DNA from: Anaerocaecibacter muris
Lineage (GTDB): Bacteria; Bacillota; Clostridia; Christensenellales; Pumilibacteraceae
DNA: 64,000 nt
Assembly: GCF_943192945.1 (NCBI RefSeq)
Contig: NZ_CALPCE010000003.1
Coordinates: 62,001 to 126,000 of the forward strand
Direction: 5' to 3'
A model generated the notes under the pieces. That model did not search any database. It worked only from the letters and a program-made list of their open reading frames with translations, and was not told where the DNA came from. A program made the position numbers and the translations under genes. Positions 1 through 8,886 of this stretch are shown piece by piece (position 1 is the first letter of the stretch; every line of letters begins with the position of its first letter).

Positions 1-558
1 ATCCTTTCTCGCCTGCTCCGCATGCTTTTCTATCGCGTCGTTGGCGCGGTCTTTAAACTCCTGCGCATTGCTCACCGCGCGGAACACATAGCCCTGCGAA
101 CCCGTGCTCGTAATCTTAATATTGTAGTAGTGCAAAATATTTCCGAACACGCCTGCGTCGAACGACACGCTGTCTATCTTTTCGACAGGCACGTCGAGCG
201 TCTGTATTTTAAGAACGCCCTGCTTGCCCACGACGCGCTTATTGGTGACGACAAGATTGGTAGTAAGAATAACGATTATTCTTTGGATAAGCGGAAGTCC
301 GCCCAGTATGGGCAGAACGACCCAAACGATAGTGCGAAGATTGGCATAAACTTTAACTTTGTTTTCAAAGTTGGCAAGATCGGCAAAGTTCTTGATATCC
401 TCCGGACTCGGCTCTTTAAACACCACCGTCGCAAGTACCGCCGCTATGGCGATTGCTATCGCAAAAAACAAAATGCGCGGAACCAAATACAAAAAACTGA
501 TTTTAGCTTTGACAATCACTTCTTCCCCGTTGCGCAAATTCTTTTCCACATAGTTCAT
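1..558 (-). CDS. PH-domain (bPH_2/YdbS-like) membrane protein, partial
   Basis: The first 186 residues are visible and the gene runs off the left edge of the window. Two hydrophobic segments lie at about residues 23-47 and 75-98. They are followed by the typical bacterial PH core: VVTNKRVVGKQGVL, then VPVEKIDSVSFD, then an ITSTGSQGYVF strand and the N-terminal part of the closing helix. This architecture, two membrane helices then a cytoplasmic PH-like domain, is that of the DUF304/YdbS family, whose molecular role is poorly known. The ATG at 556-558 has a GGAG ribosome site about 8 nt upstream. It is transcribed divergently from the XRE regulator at 717 from a consensus promoter flanked by AGTAAT palindromes, so the two are probably co-regulated. 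Confidence 0.85.
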   Translation of the reverse strand, partial: MNYVEKNLRNGEEVIVKAKISFLYLVPRILFFAIAIAIAAVLATVVFKEPSPEDIKNFADLANFENKVKVYANLRTIVWVVLPILGGLPLIQRIIVILTTNLVVTNKRVVGKQGVLKIQTLDVPVEKIDSVSFDAGVFGNILHYYNIKITSTGSQGYVFRAVSNAQEFKDRANDAIEKHAEQARKD

Positions 559-579
559 ATAATTTTTTCTCCTTCGTTG

Positions 580-668
580 ATTACTTAATGAGTAATAATT
601 TACTCACATGGTTATATTATATAGGTAATATATTTCTTTGTCAAGCAAAAATGAGTAATTTTTTACTA
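580..668. promoter_or_regulatory. Three AGTAAT-type palindromes between divergent genes
   Basis: Three inverted repeats share the half-site ATTACT/AGTAA: ATTACT-TAATG-AGTAAT (580-596), GAGTAA-TAAT-TTACTC (590-605) and AGTAA-TTTT-TTACT (654-667). The first two overlap in the leader of the PH gene. The third overlaps the likely -10 (TATAAT, 667-672) of the XRE gene. They are probably operators for the neighbouring XRE protein; this is inferred from position and symmetry. Confidence 0.55.
616..644 (-). promoter_or_regulatory. Consensus promoter for the PH-domain gene
   Basis: Read on the minus strand this is TTGACA, a 17-nt spacer and TATAAT, a perfect sigma-A type promoter. The transcript would start near 609 and run through the two palindromes at 580-605. 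Confidence 0.8.
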
Positions 669-716
669 TAATTTTGATAAATCGACAACGCAGAAAACTG
701 CCGCAAAGGAGCGAAC

Positions 717-1046
717 ATGATACGAATCCGCACACTGCGAAAAGAATACGGGTTAAGCCAACGCGAGCTTGCGCTTAAAATAGGATCGAGCCAAAAATCT
801 ATCGACCTATGGGAAAAGGAAAAAGCGGAGCCGACCGCAAAGTTTATATGCGCGCTTGCGGACTGTTTCGGGTGTTCTGCGGATTATCTGCTCGGCAGGG
901 AGGACGACTTCGGCAACGTCAACGTACAGAGCGATTTAACCGAGCGCGAAAAAACATTGCTGTCCGATTACAGGCGATTGCAAGACCGCGACAAAGACCA
1001 AGCGCAATCATTTCTCGAATTTCTGCTGTATTCAAAACAAAACTAA
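717..1046 (+). CDS. XRE-family helix-turn-helix regulator
   Basis: A 109-residue protein whose first 60 residues form a Cro/CI-type HTH: IRTLRKEYGLSQRELA (helices 1-2), GSSQKSIDLWEKEKAEP (recognition helix and turn), then the end of the domain at SADYLLGRED. The C-terminal 45 residues are charged and probably helical, suited to dimerisation. The start has a GGAG ribosome site 7 nt upstream. It is the only plus-strand gene in the first 27 kb and faces the PH-domain gene across an operator-rich spacer, so autoregulation together with control of that gene is the simplest role. The ligand, if any, is unknown. Confidence 0.88.
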   Translation: MIRIRTLRKEYGLSQRELALKIGSSQKSIDLWEKEKAEPTAKFICALADCFGCSADYLLGREDDFGNVNVQSDLTEREKTLLSDYRRLQDRDKDQAQSFLEFLLYSKQN

Positions 1047-1056
1047 TAAAACCAAC

Positions 1057-1101
1057 AGAAAACCGACGGCAACGCAACAATCGCCTGCCGTCGGTTTTTA
1101 A
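1057..1101. terminator. Bidirectional terminator between XRE gene and upp
   Basis: Perfect 13-bp arms AAAACCGACGGCA (1059-1071) and TGCCGTCGGTTTT (1086-1098) separated by 14 nt give A/T tracts on both sides. This serves two convergent genes. Confidence 0.85.
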
Positions 1102-1121
1102 ATAGTTAAATTACATTGCCG

Positions 1122-1760
1122 TTATTTGGTGCCGAATAAGCGGTCGCCCGCGTCGCCCAGCCCGGGGAGAATATATCCGTTTTCGTTAAGACATCTGTCG
1201 AGCACCGCGACAAAGATATGCACGTCGGGGTGCGCGGTCGCAAGCCGTTCCACGCCCTCCGGCGCGGCGATAATGGACATTTGATGTATGTCTTTGCAAC
1301 CCTTGCTCTTTAACAAATCGATTGCCGCGCTTGCGCTGCCGCCCGTCGCCAACATGGGGTCGAGCACTATGGCGCGCATTTTCTCTATGCCGTCGGGAAG
1401 TTTGCAATAGTATTCCTGCGGCTGTAAAGTCTGTTCGTCGCGGTACATGCCGATATGCCCGACCTTTGCCGTCGGGAACAGCGTATGTACGCCCGCGACC
1501 ATGCCCAACCCCGCGCGGAGCACGGGCACGACGGCTATCGAATTTTCCGCGACCATTTGTTGCTTGCACTTTTCGAGCGGGGTTTGCACCTCCACTTCCT
1601 GCGTGGGAACGTTCTTAAACGCCTCGTAAGTGAGCAACATCGTTATTTCTTCCACAAGCTCGCGGAAGTCTTTTGTGTGCGTATCGACCGAGCGCAGTAT
1701 AGCTATCTTGTGACTGATTAGCGGGTGATCGAGTATCGTAACGTTTTTAAAGTTTTTCAT
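1122..1760 (-). CDS. upp: Uracil phosphoribosyltransferase
   Basis: A 212-residue cytoplasmic enzyme that makes UMP from uracil and PRPP, the key step of uracil salvage. The PRPP-binding signature VLDPMLATGGSAS is present at about residues 132-145. The uracil-binding C-terminal region (ENGYILPGLGDAGDRLFGT) is intact. Length matches the family (about 209). Its ATG overlaps the uraA stop by the ATGA arrangement, so the two genes are translationally coupled: the permease imports uracil and Upp traps it. It ends against a bidirectional terminator. Confidence 0.97.
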   Translation of the reverse strand: MKNFKNVTILDHPLISHKIAILRSVDTHTKDFRELVEEITMLLTYEAFKNVPTQEVEVQTPLEKCKQQMVAENSIAVVPVLRAGLGMVAGVHTLFPTAKVGHIGMYRDEQTLQPQEYYCKLPDGIEKMRAIVLDPMLATGGSASAAIDLLKSKGCKDIHQMSIIAAPEGVERLATAHPDVHIFVAVLDRCLNENGYILPGLGDAGDRLFGTK

Positions 1761-3412
1761 TTCGCTTTCCCCTTATTTTTAGGTTTTGCAGTGTTTTGCA
1801 CTTCCGCTTGCGCGGTCGCTTGGGGCTGTACAGGCGCGTCCGCCTCTGCGTTTTGCGCATCGTCCGCATTATCCGACTGTGCGGGCGCGTCCGCTTGCGC
1901 CGCTTCTATAACGCCCTCTTGCGCAATCGGCTCTACGCCGCTCGCCAAGCCGTTTTCGGCTTCGGCGGTTTCGACCGCGCCGCCGTCACCCTCCGCCTTT
2001 TTGCCGCGGATATTGACAAGCAGGTTGACAAGTATGCCGAGTATGAGCGCGCACGCAACTTCCGTAATGGTTACTTTGCCGATATTGACGACCATGCCGC
2101 CCACGCCCGCAATCAGGATAACCGACACGACAAACAAATTGCGGTTGTCGTTGAGGTCCACTTTTTGCACCATTTTAAGACCGGACACGGCTATAAATCC
2201 GTACAAAGCAATGCACACGCCGCCCATAACGCACTTGGGTATGCTCGCGAGGAACAGCGTGAACGGAGCGAGGAACGCAGACAGTATCGCCATGCACGCG
2301 GTCACAAGAATAGTTATGACCGAGGCGTTGCGCGAAATGGCTACGCACCCGACCGACTCGCCGTAAGTGGTGTTGGGGCAACCGCCGAAGAACGCGCCCG
2401 CAACCGAGCCGACGCCGTCGCCGAGCAAAGTGCGGTGCAAACCGGGGTCTTTAATAAGGTCGTGTTCGATAATGGACGAAATGTTTTTGTGGTCGGCAAG
2501 GTGTTCGGCGAAAACGACGAACGCGACGGGGATGTACGCGACGGCTATCGTGCCGATATACGCGCCCACGTTGCCCAGCTCGCCCGCATTGTAACCGCCT
2601 TTAAACGCGGTCACAAACGCGAAGTCGGGATACCAAGCCGAAGCCGAACCCAATGTTTCAAACGGTGTAAAGTCTATCACGCGCAAGAACTCCGCGCCGT
2701 CCAGATAGCTGAAACCGGTAAAGATAGCGGCAAGCGCATAGCCCGAAAGTATGCCGATAACAAAGGGTATCATTTTTACCATTCTCTTGCCGTACACCGA
2801 GCACGCAATGGTCACGCCCAGAGTTACAAGCCCGCACAAAAGCGCGATAAACTGATTGGCATACGCTACGCTTATGATTTTCGGAACAATCTGTTCCACA
2901 CCGTTCACGACTTCGATAGTAGTGCCGCTTATTATATTGTGCATTGCACTGCCCGACATAAGGTCGCCAATCGCATTGCCAGCAAGCGACAAGCCGATTA
3001 TTGCAACGGTCGGTCCGATAACTACGGCAGGCATGATTTTGTCAATCCACTTCGTGCCCGCAAACTTGACTATTATCGCGATTATGACATACACAAGCCC
3101 CGCAAACACAGCGCCGATAAGCAAACCGAGGTAGCCGAGCGACATGGACACGCCGCCCGCAAACGCCGCGCCCATAGAACCGAGAAACGCGAACGAACTG
3201 CCGAGGAACACGGGGCTTTTAAACCGAGTGAACAACAGGTAAACAATCGTGCCCACGCCCGCGCCGAACAGCGCGGCGGACGGTTGCATGCCGTTGCCCA
3301 CTATCATAGGCACCGCGATAGTCGCCGCGAGTATGGCGAGAAGTTGTTGCAGAGAAAATAAAAGCAGACGCGGTACTTTCGGTCTGTCTTTTACGCCGTA
3401 AATCATTTGCAT
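1757..3412 (-). CDS. uraA: Uracil permease (NCS2 family) with long acidic tail
   Basis: A 551-residue nucleobase:cation symporter. The start at MQMIYGVKDRP is set by a GGGAG site 8 nt upstream; a longer reading lacks one. UraA hallmarks are visible: PRLLLFSLQQLLAILAATI in TM1, the FLGSSFAFLGSM region, and GGCPNTTYGESVG, the conserved substrate-site loop of TM10. The last 105 or so residues are an unusual low-complexity Ala/Gln/Asp/Glu tail ending in Lys-rich sequence, absent from ordinary UraA (about 430 residues). It is first in the uraA-upp operon, with a promoter and a leader hairpin upstream. Confidence 0.95.
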   Translation of the reverse strand: MQMIYGVKDRPKVPRLLLFSLQQLLAILAATIAVPMIVGNGMQPSAALFGAGVGTIVYLLFTRFKSPVFLGSSFAFLGSMGAAFAGGVSMSLGYLGLLIGAVFAGLVYVIIAIIVKFAGTKWIDKIMPAVVIGPTVAIIGLSLAGNAIGDLMSGSAMHNIISGTTIEVVNGVEQIVPKIISVAYANQFIALLCGLVTLGVTIACSVYGKRMVKMIPFVIGILSGYALAAIFTGFSYLDGAEFLRVIDFTPFETLGSASAWYPDFAFVTAFKGGYNAGELGNVGAYIGTIAVAYIPVAFVVFAEHLADHKNISSIIEHDLIKDPGLHRTLLGDGVGSVAGAFFGGCPNTTYGESVGCVAISRNASVITILVTACMAILSAFLAPFTLFLASIPKCVMGGVCIALYGFIAVSGLKMVQKVDLNDNRNLFVVSVILIAGVGGMVVNIGKVTITEVACALILGILVNLLVNIRGKKAEGDGGAVETAEAENGLASGVEPIAQEGVIEAAQADAPAQSDNADDAQNAEADAPVQPQATAQAEVQNTAKPKNKGKAK

Positions 3413-3441
3413 AATTTTTATCTCCCGTATGGTATAAAGCC

Positions 3442-3465
3442 GTACAATTTGTTTAGCTATTGTAC
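3442..3465 (-). promoter_or_regulatory. Inverted repeat in the uraA leader
   Basis: Perfect 7-bp arms GTACAAT and ATTGTAC separated by 10 nt, lying about +5 to +28 of the predicted uraA transcript. It could be an operator or an RNA hairpin. It is not the long terminator/antiterminator pair of a PyrR attenuator. Confidence 0.5.
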
Positions 3466-3476
3466 ACCCGTAAAAC

Positions 3477-3505
3477 AATATACCAAAATTCGACGGCAAT
3501 GTCAA
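3477..3505 (-). promoter_or_regulatory. Promoter of uraA-upp
   Basis: TTGACA (complement of 3500-3505), a 17-nt spacer, then TATATT (complement of 3477-3482). Confidence 0.75.
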
Positions 3506-3548
3506 TAATCTTGCGCAAGTAATCGCCCCGTCGCAAAAATTTTTATGT

Positions 3549-4820
3549 TTATTTTTTATTCGTTTGCGTGCAATCCAACATTTCTATCGCAAGCAAATTC
3601 CAGCTTAAAAATCCGGGATGCAGATTTGGTTCGCCGTTTTCGGGGTTATAGCTTTCATACATATCCCCGCTTTTCTCTATATTCTCCCCGATTACGCGCA
3701 ATGCGGCGCGCCGCAGGTTTTCCGCGCGGTCGGCAAAACCGTAACGAAGCAAACCCGTATAAATCAAATAGTTGGGCACCGTCCATATCGCGCCCAACCA
3801 GTTGGACGGATTGGAGCTTTTTTCAAGGTTGTACATCTTTTCGTCCGCGGCAAGCGTGCGCAGTCCGAAATCCGACATAACATTGCGGTCGTCCAAATGT
3901 TTGCAAACGCGTTGCGCGCGGTCGGGCGGACAAATTCCCGCATACAGTGGAAGGAAACAACCCCAAAACCTGATTTTAAGCGGCAGTGCGCGCCATGACG
4001 GAGCAAGCCCCGCATGGAACTCGAAGTCACCTATTTTGCGCTTTGCCGCGTAAAAACCTACGTCTTGCGAATAATACAGGCCGTCGCGTTCGTCCCACAT
4101 TTCGGCATTGATAGCGTCTTTTAGCCGCGCCGCGCTTTTTTCCGCAAGCTCCGCCTCCGCGATTTTATTTTTGGCGCGCAGGATTTCGGACAGCGCAATA
4201 TATTCGACATACATAAAGCTGTTGAGATAGACGTCCGCGCACGACCGTAGCGGACGGAAAAACACGGTCGGGTTGTTGTCTATGCCGATCATAACATCGT
4301 CCTGCCACACAAAAAGTCCGCTGTTTTTATCGTATTGATTTTGCTCATAGTATCGCATGTACGCAATTAAACGGTTTTCGTCAAGCCAATCGAAATCGTC
4401 GGTAAATTTACAGGCTTGCAACGCCGCTTGACACAAGAACGGCTTATGCTGATTAAGCGGCACGCCCTTTTTGTGCTCCGCATGGAAATACCCCTCGAAC
4501 AATCCGCCCGCCGCAACCATTATAGGCACATATCCGTCGCGCTCTTGCGCGGCAAGAAAATTCAATACGCAACCTTTTATATGCTCGACTACGCGTTCGC
4601 GCGACAAGCCCGCTTTATCGACTCGCTCCGCAGGCAAAACGTTGCACGCACGGCACAGCGCGCGCGCCGTAAAATACGAATCCCAATCCCACAGTTCGCC
4701 GCCGTACCCCGCCCCCGGGTCGATATACGGGTACTTTAAATCGCCCGTCGGCGGCTTTAAAACGCCGCCCGCACGGTTAAGTATATATTGCAATATAATT
4801 TCGTCGTACTGTTTAAACAT
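3549..4820 (-). CDS. Glycoside hydrolase of the GH63/GH37-like (alpha/alpha)6 fold
   Basis: A 423-residue protein without signal peptide, so cytoplasmic. Family marks are GGELWDWDSYFTARAL near the N-terminus (the Trp-Asp-Trp-Asp sugar-binding turn), a GIDNNPTVF segment in the middle, and NWLGAIWTVPNYLIYTGL then LHPGFLSWN near the C-terminus. These are seen in bacterial MGH/GH63 alpha-glycosidases and GH37 trehalases. Which sugar it cleaves cannot be told from sequence; alpha-glucosides, mannosylglycerate or trehalose are candidates. AAGGAG lies 9 nt before the ATG. It has its own promoter with a 14-bp palindrome in the leader, suggesting control by a sugar-responsive repressor. Confidence 0.75.
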   Translation of the reverse strand: MFKQYDEIILQYILNRAGGVLKPPTGDLKYPYIDPGAGYGGELWDWDSYFTARALCRACNVLPAERVDKAGLSRERVVEHIKGCVLNFLAAQERDGYVPIMVAAGGLFEGYFHAEHKKGVPLNQHKPFLCQAALQACKFTDDFDWLDENRLIAYMRYYEQNQYDKNSGLFVWQDDVMIGIDNNPTVFFRPLRSCADVYLNSFMYVEYIALSEILRAKNKIAEAELAEKSAARLKDAINAEMWDERDGLYYSQDVGFYAAKRKIGDFEFHAGLAPSWRALPLKIRFWGCFLPLYAGICPPDRAQRVCKHLDDRNVMSDFGLRTLAADEKMYNLEKSSNPSNWLGAIWTVPNYLIYTGLLRYGFADRAENLRRAALRVIGENIEKSGDMYESYNPENGEPNLHPGFLSWNLLAIEMLDCTQTNKK

Positions 4821-4835
4821 GCCTTTGTTCTCCTT

Positions 4836-4849
4836 GCAAGCGCGCTTGC
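4836..4849. promoter_or_regulatory. 14-bp perfect palindrome, likely operator
   Basis: GCAAGCGCGCTTGC lies between the predicted transcription start and the ribosome site of the glycosidase gene. It resembles LacI-family operators (AAGCGCTT cores) but has a 2-bp wider centre. The role is inferred. Confidence 0.4.
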
Positions 4850-4873
4850 TCGTCTTTTGTCCGATATATGCCT

Positions 4874-4902
4874 ATTATACTACAAACGCGTTTTTCGCGC
4901 AA
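4874..4902 (-). promoter_or_regulatory. Promoter of the glycosidase gene
   Basis: TTGCGC, 17-nt spacer, TATAAT on the minus strand. Confidence 0.6.
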
Positions 4903-4952
4903 TAGATTTCTTTAATATACGGCGTAACAATGTCCGAAATCCGACAGCATAC

Positions 4953-4991
4953 AAAAACCGCGCCCGCACTATAATTAAATGCGGACGCGGC
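4953..4991 (-). terminator. Terminator of the response regulator gene
   Basis: On the minus strand CCGCGTCCGCA and TGCGGGCGCGG form an 11-bp stem with one mismatch, followed by TTTTT. Confidence 0.8.
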
Positions 4992-5037
4992 TTTATTCGT
5001 ATTTATTTTATTTTCTTATCTTGCTATGGCGCAAGCG

Positions 5038-5700
5038 TTACAGTATCGCTTTATAGCCCATACCGCGAACGGTGACTATTTTTTCGCGGTACTGCTCGCC
5101 GAGCGACTTGCGCAACATTTTGATGTGAGTATCGACGGTACGGTCGTCGCCGTAATAATCGAAGCCCCAAATTTTGTCCAAAAGTTCCTGCCGCGAAAAC
5201 GCCTTGCCGTTGTATCGCGCGAGCAAGAACAGCAACTCGCACTCCTTGGGCGTCATGGGCACGCGCTTGCCCGCAATAAACACGGCGCAACCCGCAAAGT
5301 CTATGGTCAAATCGCCCGACACCATTTTATCCTCGTTAATCGCACCCCTGCGCATGATTGCCGCGGCGCGCGCCATAAGCTCTTTGGGACTGAACGGTTT
5401 TGTGACGTAGTCGTCTGCGCCCATTTCAAAGCCGTGGAGCTTGTCGTACTCCTCCACGCGCGCGGAAAGAATAATTATCGGCGTTTGCTTGGTCTTGCGA
5501 ATTTCCTTGGTCGCGGAAAAACCGTCGAGCTTGGGCATCATCGCGTCCATGATAATCATGTCGAAATCGGTTTCGCGCGCCTTGCGCACGGCTTCCATGC
5601 CGTCGGCGGCGAACTCGGTTTCGTAACCCTCGAACTCGCAATATTCTTTAATTACCTGACGGATTCCTTCCTCGTCGTCTACTATAAGAAATTTAGCCAT
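5038..5700 (-). CDS. OmpR/PhoB-family response regulator, orphan
   Basis: 220 residues; start at MAKFLIVDDEEG with AGAGGTG upstream. Receiver domain 1-118: acidic pair D8/D9, phosphoacceptor D52 (MIIMDAMMPKLDGF), S79 and K101 (VTKPF). Winged-helix DNA-binding domain about 125-220 with the OmpR signature DDRTVDTHIKMLRKSL and the final VRGMGYK hairpin. It should bind direct repeats as a phosphorylated dimer. No histidine kinase lies on either side: the upstream gene is the P-type ATPase and the downstream gene the glycosidase, so its kinase is elsewhere or absent. Ends in its own terminator, so it is monocistronic or follows the ATPase. Confidence 0.93.
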   Translation of the reverse strand: MAKFLIVDDEEGIRQVIKEYCEFEGYETEFAADGMEAVRKARETDFDMIIMDAMMPKLDGFSATKEIRKTKQTPIIILSARVEEYDKLHGFEMGADDYVTKPFSPKELMARAAAIMRRGAINEDKMVSGDLTIDFAGCAVFIAGKRVPMTPKECELLFLLARYNGKAFSRQELLDKIWGFDYYGDDRTVDTHIKMLRKSLGEQYREKIVTVRGMGYKAIL

Positions 5701-5821
5701 AGCATCACCTCTTGTGTAAATTTCCACATTTACTATTATAAATAAACATTATGTAATCCCGACGGGTTATCGGTATAATTATTGTGTCGAACTATGTCGA
5801 TTTATTCACAAATCGCCGCTG

Positions 5822-8752
5822 CTATTTCAGCTTGATAGAGCTTAAAATTTTTGTGAGAATAGTGACGATAAAGTAGCTTGAAAGCACGACCGTCGCCACG
5901 AACCACGTTTGAGTAAAGCCTATTTTTTCAAGACCGATAGACGGCATGATGTACAGGAACAGGATTGTAACCGCGACCACGCCCAGCATAAGCACCGTGC
6001 GGAACGCGTTAAACGGTTCGCACTGGCGGAACAGCACCATCATACCCACGCAAGTAATGGTTATGACCATCATGGAAATAAGTTGCGAGGGGTACGCGCT
6101 GTCGGGAGTGGCGGGCAGTTCGATAAATATATTGTACATGTACATCGACATTACGCCGAGCACGAGCGCGACGCCGCCCGGGACTGCGCGCGACACGACG
6201 TTAGATAGGAACTTGCCGCGTATTATGTTTTTATTTGCTTGCAGTGCAAGGAAGAACGACGGAATACCTATAATGCACGTTTCGAGCGGCATGAGGTTGT
6301 TGGTCGCCAGCGGGTACGGCTGTTGCATTGCAAGGAAGATAATGGACAGGACAATCGACATAAAAGTCTTCATAAGGAACATAGCCGACGAAGCCTGTAT
6401 ATTATTGACAACGCGCCGCCCTTCCATAACGACGTCGGGCATGGACGTAAAGTCGTTGTTTAAAAGCACCAAGTGACTTACGTTGCGCGCCGCCTCCGCG
6501 CCCGACGCCATGGCGACCGAGCAATCCGATTCGCGCATTGCGAGAATATCGTTTACGCCGTCGCCCGTCATAGCGACGGTGTGGTCTTTGGCTTTTATGG
6601 AGCGGACGAGCAACCGCTTTTGGTCGGGCGTGACCCTGCCGAAAACGGTATACTTGTTTGCGGCTTCTATAACGTCTTGGTCGGAAAACCCTTCGAGCGA
6701 CACGTACAGCTCGGCGTTTTCCACGCCCACTCTGCGCGCGACCTCGGACACGGTCATGGGGTTGTCGCCCGAAATAACCTTGACGGCGACGTTGTTCTCT
6801 TTAAACCACTTAATGGTTTCTATCGCGTCCTCGCGGATATGATCCTCTATAACCAACAGACAAACGGGGCGGCGCACGGCGGGCAGTTTTTCGCCCACGA
6901 TTTCCGCGGGCGAATGCGCGAGCACCATGACGCGGAAGCCGTTAGCGGCGTTGTCGTTTATAAGTTTTTCTATTCTTACGCCTATGTCTTTAAGCACGAA
7001 TTCGGGCGCGCCCAACATAAACGTGCCCTCGCCCTCGAACGTGACGGCGGACAGCTTGCGCTGCGACGAAAACGGAAGCACGCCCGTCGGGTTAAGCGCC
7101 TTGCTGTACCCGAACTTGTTGGCGAGCGCGAGCGCGGTTTGGTTGTTGTCGCCCGTCGCCGTCAGCATGGATCCGATAATCTCCGCCAAGGAATGTTCGC
7201 TCTCGAACCCCTTGATTTCTATAACGTTGTTGACTTCCATCGACCCGTCGGTAATAGTGCCCGTCTTGTCGAGGCAAAGCACGTCCACGCGCGCAAGCAT
7301 TTCTATGCAGTACAAGTCTTGCACAAGCGTTTGTTTGCGGGCAAGCCGCAGAACGGACGCGGCAAGCGCAAGCGACGTCAACAGGAACATGCCCGAAGGT
7401 ATCATGCCTATGACCGAGCCCGCCGCGCTCGTAACGATTTCGTTCCAGTTTTTGTAAGTGGCGGTCATGCCGTCGGGCACAATGTTGCGATAGTTCGTCC
7501 ACACCATAAGCGCGCCGATAGCGATAATAAAGGGCGACAGCACCTTTATAACGAGCTTAATTGAGTTCATAAGCTCGCTCTTGGGTTTCTTGTACTTTTT
7601 GGCGTGCGAAGTGAGCGTTTCCACATAGTTCGCCGCGCCCACCTTTTCGACGCGCGCTATAACCGACCCGCTACTGATAAACGACCCGCTGTACAGCATA
7701 TCGCCCGCGCGTTTTTTAACCGGCTCGCTCTCGCCCGTCAGCATAGATTCGTTTACTTCGCACTCGCCGCGCACGACTATGGAGTCCGTGCAAATCTGCT
7801 TGCCCATTTCAAAGCAGATAATATCGTCGAGCACCACGTCCGACGTGGGAATCACGCTGCGCTCGCCGTCGCGTATGACCACAGCCGACGGCGCGGACAC
7901 AAGCGACAGCTTGTCGATTTTCATTTTGGAACGGATTTCCTGAAATATGCCTATAACGATATTCGCTGTAATTATAACGATAAAAAACAACTGCGTCGCG
8001 CCCGCCCCTACCGCGATAAGCGCGGCGGCGACGATAAACGTCAAGATGTTAAAGAACGTAAATATGTTCTGTATAAATATGGAAAGATAGCTCTTGCCGC
8101 TTTTCTTTTTGACAAAGTTGTCGTAACCCTGTTCGATACGCGCTTCCACCACTTCGGACGAAAGTCCTACGCCGGGATCGGGTTCGTACCGCTCGGCGAC
8201 CGTCAAGTCCACTGTCTTTTGCTTGCGGCGCTTGCCCGGCCTGCGCCGTCCGTCCACCGCCTCGTGACTCAACATTGTATCGTCGATCGTCATGGACTTG
8301 TGATAGTAGCCCGAAATAGGTTCTTCGGTAACGTCGTCGTCAAACACCGAACCGTCGATTACCGACTGATCGATTTTCGCATTGCCCGAATAAGCGCGCA
8401 ACGACCCTTCGTATTCCGCATCCTTGGTTATAATGCGCGTCGTCGATTTTTTGGCGGGTTTCTTTTTGGAAACGCCGTTACCGTCCTGCTCGTCCGTTTC
8501 GGGCATGGTCATAGCGAGCGGCGCGTCGGCGGTTGCCGCCGCTTCGTCCGCCCTGCCCGCGGCAGTGCGATTGGCGGTATTGCGCGCGACAGTTCGCGGC
8601 GTCGCGTTCTTTACGGACGCGCCGTCGCCTGTGCGCGTTTGCTTGTCGCCGACGTTGTCCGTCGATTTCGACTCCGCCGAACGCGCGCTCTTGCCCGTCG
8701 TTTTGGGTGACGACGTTTTGGGCGTATTAGTCTTTTTGGTTTTTTCCGTCAT
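5822..8752 (-). CDS. P-type (HAD-IC) cation-transporting ATPase with long N-terminal tail
   Basis: 976 residues; start at MTEKTKKTN fixed by GAGG 7 nt upstream. Residues 1 to about 190 are disordered, Lys/Ser/Thr/Ala-rich, and foreign to the family. The pump follows: A-domain LTGES (about 339-342), phosphorylation motif CLDKTGTITDG (Asp about 495), hinge MTGDGVNDILAMRESD, and six C-terminal membrane helices. The fourth helix carries GMIPSGMF in place of the IPEGL of Ca2+ pumps, resembling the CtpE/YfgQ-like group proposed to move Ca2+ or other divalent cations. The ion is not determinable here. A strong promoter lies at 8857-8884; the orphan regulator is downstream. Confidence 0.9.
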   Translation of the reverse strand: MTEKTKKTNTPKTSSPKTTGKSARSAESKSTDNVGDKQTRTGDGASVKNATPRTVARNTANRTAAGRADEAAATADAPLAMTMPETDEQDGNGVSKKKPAKKSTTRIITKDAEYEGSLRAYSGNAKIDQSVIDGSVFDDDVTEEPISGYYHKSMTIDDTMLSHEAVDGRRRPGKRRKQKTVDLTVAERYEPDPGVGLSSEVVEARIEQGYDNFVKKKSGKSYLSIFIQNIFTFFNILTFIVAAALIAVGAGATQLFFIVIITANIVIGIFQEIRSKMKIDKLSLVSAPSAVVIRDGERSVIPTSDVVLDDIICFEMGKQICTDSIVVRGECEVNESMLTGESEPVKKRAGDMLYSGSFISSGSVIARVEKVGAANYVETLTSHAKKYKKPKSELMNSIKLVIKVLSPFIIAIGALMVWTNYRNIVPDGMTATYKNWNEIVTSAAGSVIGMIPSGMFLLTSLALAASVLRLARKQTLVQDLYCIEMLARVDVLCLDKTGTITDGSMEVNNVIEIKGFESEHSLAEIIGSMLTATGDNNQTALALANKFGYSKALNPTGVLPFSSQRKLSAVTFEGEGTFMLGAPEFVLKDIGVRIEKLINDNAANGFRVMVLAHSPAEIVGEKLPAVRRPVCLLVIEDHIREDAIETIKWFKENNVAVKVISGDNPMTVSEVARRVGVENAELYVSLEGFSDQDVIEAANKYTVFGRVTPDQKRLLVRSIKAKDHTVAMTGDGVNDILAMRESDCSVAMASGAEAARNVSHLVLLNNDFTSMPDVVMEGRRVVNNIQASSAMFLMKTFMSIVLSIIFLAMQQPYPLATNNLMPLETCIIGIPSFFLALQANKNIIRGKFLSNVVSRAVPGGVALVLGVMSMYMYNIFIELPATPDSAYPSQLISMMVITITCVGMMVLFRQCEPFNAFRTVLMLGVVAVTILFLYIMPSIGLEKIGFTQTWFVATVVLSSYFIVTILTKILSSIKLK

Positions 8753-8856
8753 TGCAATCCTCGCAATAGCGATTAGTAGGCGACGGCTCGACATACAAAA
8801 CTCGCGCCGCGCCGCCGAGGGCTAACCGCGCCGATTGCGCGTAACCCCGTTGATAT

Positions 8857-8884
8857 ATTATATCACATAAAATCAGTTTGTCAA
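8857..8884 (-). promoter_or_regulatory. Promoter of the P-type ATPase gene
   Basis: TTGACA, 16-nt spacer, TATAAT on the minus strand. The -35 box lies within 10 nt of the upstream permease stop codon. Confidence 0.75.
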
Positions 8885-8886
8885 AT

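Noticed and set aside
3405-3505. PyrR attenuator upstream of uraA-upp
   Set aside because: The leader has only one 7-bp inverted repeat and no terminator/antiterminator pair or PyrR-binding loop that I can recognise.
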